From: a bacterium
Lineage (GTDB): Bacteria > Patescibacteriota > Minisyncoccia > UBA6257 > GWB1-50-10
Direction of reading: 5' to 3'
Length of the DNA stretch: 22,271 nt
Assembly: GCA_021814835.1 (NCBI GenBank)
Contig: JAKAHO010000007.1
Span: 1 to 22,271 of the forward strand
Shown here: piece after piece, positions 20,423-22,271 of the stretch
How positions within the stretch are numbered: position 1 is the first letter of the stretch
Layout of the letters: the number at the start of each line of letters is the position of its first letter
Notes under the pieces: model-generated
What the model was told of the DNA's origin: nothing
The model's input: the letters and a program-made list of their open reading frames with translations, nothing else
The model's database searches: none
Made by a program: the position numbers and the translations under genes

Positions 20423-22271
20423 ATGGCATCATTTTTATCAAAACTATTTCCTAATTCTACGCTCACACGGCTTCACAAATCCGTAGCGAGTATAAACGAA
20501 TTGGAGGAAGGAATAAAAAAACTTTCTGACGCGGGGCTTAAATCACGTTCTCTTGCGTTGCAGGTTCAAGTCCGCGCATCAGAGGATCTTACTGCCGAAC
20601 TTAATAACGTGTTGCCTGAGGCATTCGCGCTTGTGCGAGAGGCGAGTTGGAGGAAGCTCGGTCAGCGCCACTATGATGTTCAGCTTATCGGCGGTATGGC
20701 ACTCCATGAAGGAACCATTGCGGAAATGTTAACGGGAGAGGGAAAGACCCTCACCGCAACTTCTGCGGTGTATTTGAATGCGCTCGGCGGAAAGGGAGTG
20801 CATGTGGTGACGGTCAACGACTATCTTGCTCGCCGCGATGCGGTCTGGATGGGTCAGGTGTATAACGCGCTCGGACTCACGGTTGCGTGTATTATTCATG
20901 ACATTGCCTATGAGTATGACCCGACGTACGAGCAGACCGACCTCGATAAAGAGCGCGATGCGGTGGGCAGTTTCCGCGTTGTCGAGAAGTTCTTGCGCCC
21001 CATAACCCGCAAACAGGCATATGCGTGCGACATTACGTATGGCACGAACCACGAGTTCGGTTTTGATTTTCTCCGCGATAATTTGGCGCTCAACCTCAGT
21101 GAACGCGTTCAGCGCACGCATAATTACGCCATTATCGATGAGGTGGACAGTATTCTTATTGACGAGGCGCGCACACCGCTTATTATCGCGTCTCCTGATT
21201 CTGAATCCAGCGAATACTACAAGACATTTGCGCGTATTGCGGAACGTTTGACTGCGGAAGAAGATTATACGGTAGATGAGAAGCTCCGCACGGTTGCGAT
21301 GACCGATACAGGTTTTGAAAAAGTTGAGAAGGCGCTCAATATCGTCAACATCTTTGCGCCCGAGAATTCTCGCCTCGTGCATTACCTGCAGGAGAGCGTA
21401 AAGGCGCGCGCATTATTCCACAAGGATAAGGAGTACTTGGTAAAAGACGGTGAGGTTTATATCGTTGATGAGTTTACCGGCAGAGTGCTTATGGGGCGCC
21501 GATATTCAGGCGGACTCCACCAAGCAATTGAAGCGAAAGAGGGTTTGCGCGTGCAGCAGGAAAACCGCACGTATGCGCAGATTACGATTCAGAACTATTT
21601 CAGACTTTATAAGAAGATTGCGGGTATGACGGGTACCGCGCAGACCTCTGCCGAAGAGTTTCACAAAGTGTATAACCTTGATGTGGTAAGCATTCCTCCG
21701 AACCGTCCTACGGTGAGGGATGATATGCCCGATTTGATTTACAAGACGAAAGCGGCGAAGTATAAGGCAATTGCCCTTGATGTGAAGGAACGGCACGCGA
21801 AAGGCCAACCCGTGCTTATCGGTACGACTTCTATTACTAATAACGAGGTGATGTCGCAGTACTTGTCGGCTGAGCACATTCCCCATCAGGTACTGAACGC
21901 AAAGAACAATGAACGCGAAGGTGAAATTGTTGCTCAGGCGGGGCGCGCGGGCGCAGTGACGGTTGCCACAAACATGGCGGGCAGAGGCGTCGACATTATT
22001 TTAGGAGGCAATCCGAAGGATGAGGCGGAAGCACAGAAGGTGCTTGCATCGGGCGGTTTGCACGTCGTGGGCAGCGAGCGCCACGAGGCGCGCCGTATCG
22101 ATAACCAGCTTCGCGGAAGAGCGGGCAGGCAGGGCGATATGGGCTCTTCGCGTTTCTTCCTTTCCCTTGAGGATGACCTTATGCGCATCTTCGGAGGCGA
22201 TAAAATTAAAAGTCTTATGCAGGCAATGAGTTTCCCCGAGGAGATTCCTATTGAATCAAAGATGGTTTCGC
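20423..22271 (+). CDS. secA: Preprotein translocase ATPase SecA (3' end outside window)
   Basis: The first 616 codons of SecA are present; the rest runs past the window. SecA pushes unfolded preproteins through SecYEG using ATP. The start MASFLSKLFPNSTLTRLHKS leads to MLTGEGKT (Walker A, 102-109), VNDYLARRDA, DITYGTNHEFGFDFLRDN, DEVD (Walker B, 239-242), the crosslinking domain near 260-380, GMTGTA, ATNMAGRGVDI and QLRGRAGRQGD (562-572). Compared with E. coli there is an insertion of roughly 25-30 residues after IIHD (about 161-199). There is also a shorter segment before GGLHVVGSERHE. ATG 20423 lies 3 nt after map. Confidence 0.98.
   Translation, partial: MASFLSKLFPNSTLTRLHKSVASINELEEGIKKLSDAGLKSRSLALQVQVRASEDLTAELNNVLPEAFALVREASWRKLGQRHYDVQLIGGMALHEGTIAEMLTGEGKTLTATSAVYLNALGGKGVHVVTVNDYLARRDAVWMGQVYNALGLTVACIIHDIAYEYDPTYEQTDLDKERDAVGSFRVVEKFLRPITRKQAYACDITYGTNHEFGFDFLRDNLALNLSERVQRTHNYAIIDEVDSILIDEARTPLIIASPDSESSEYYKTFARIAERLTAEEDYTVDEKLRTVAMTDTGFEKVEKALNIVNIFAPENSRLVHYLQESVKARALFHKDKEYLVKDGEVYIVDEFTGRVLMGRRYSGGLHQAIEAKEGLRVQQENRTYAQITIQNYFRLYKKIAGMTGTAQTSAEEFHKVYNLDVVSIPPNRPTVRDDMPDLIYKTKAAKYKAIALDVKERHAKGQPVLIGTTSITNNEVMSQYLSAEHIPHQVLNAKNNEREGEIVAQAGRAGAVTVATNMAGRGVDIILGGNPKDEAEAQKVLASGGLHVVGSERHEARRIDNQLRGRAGRQGDMGSSRFFLSLEDDLMRIFGGDKIKSLMQAMSFPEEIPIESKMVS

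Noticed and set aside
1..22271. Recoded TGA (as in Absconditabacteria or Gracilibacteria)
   Set aside because: No gene contains an in-frame TGA, and tryptophan and glycine positions use standard codons, so the standard code suffices.
1..22271. CRISPR array, tRNA, rRNA, insertion sequence or prophage
   Set aside because: I saw no regularly spaced repeats, cloverleaf-like sequence, rRNA segment, transposase or phage gene on either strand.

Overview
The window is about 22 kb of core translation and secretion genes from a bacterium of the Candidate Phyla Radiation (Patescibacteria). It is most likely a member of the Parcubacteria/Paceibacteria. This placement rests on the lack of a gene for ribosomal protein L30 between rpsE and rplO, a zinc-type S14, the near absence of Shine-Dalgarno sequences, and a large multidomain exported protein rich in Thr-Ser-Thr segments. 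The placement is an inference: no rRNA is present. All genes read with the standard bacterial code, and every gene is on the + strand.

Layout. Positions 1-85 hold what looks like the last codons of rpsG and a strong terminator. fusA (EF-G) follows, closed by a second terminator. Positions 2315-7146 interrupt what is normally a tight rpsL-rpsG-fusA-tuf (str) order. They carry a 1217-residue secreted protein (beta-helix, peptidoglycan-binding-like domain, lysozyme/transglycosylase-like domain, Ig-like domains and a C-terminal PxKF-like domain) and a membrane-anchored DKNYY-repeat protein. This block is visibly more A+T-rich than its surroundings and is bounded by terminator hairpins.

tuf (EF-Tu) and rpsJ (S10) come next. 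A promoter plus leader hairpin then opens the S10-spc cluster: rplC, rplD, rplW, rplB, rpsS, rplV, rpsC, rplP, rpmC, rpsQ, rplN, rplX, rplE, rpsN, rpsH, rplF, rplR, rpsE, rplO, secY. Spacing is mostly 1-20 nt, with additional promoter-like sites before rpsS and rplN. A 102-nt gap before secY holds a 28-codon leader ORF bracketed by a perfect 16-bp inverted repeat whose right arm runs into the secY start codon. After secY lies a 93-bp imperfect palindrome with an ERIC-like internal motif, then a terminator. An adk-map-secA operon follows, and secA runs off the end.

Together the genes supply two elongation factors, about half of the ribosomal proteins, the SecY channel and SecA motor that export proteins (including, presumably, the secreted one encoded here), adenylate kinase for nucleotide balance, and methionine aminopeptidase, which trims nascent chains.

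The points most worth a second look are the secY leader switch, the ERIC-like element, the insertion of cell-surface genes into the str operon, an L3 about one third shorter than usual, and the complete absence of TGA as a stop codon.
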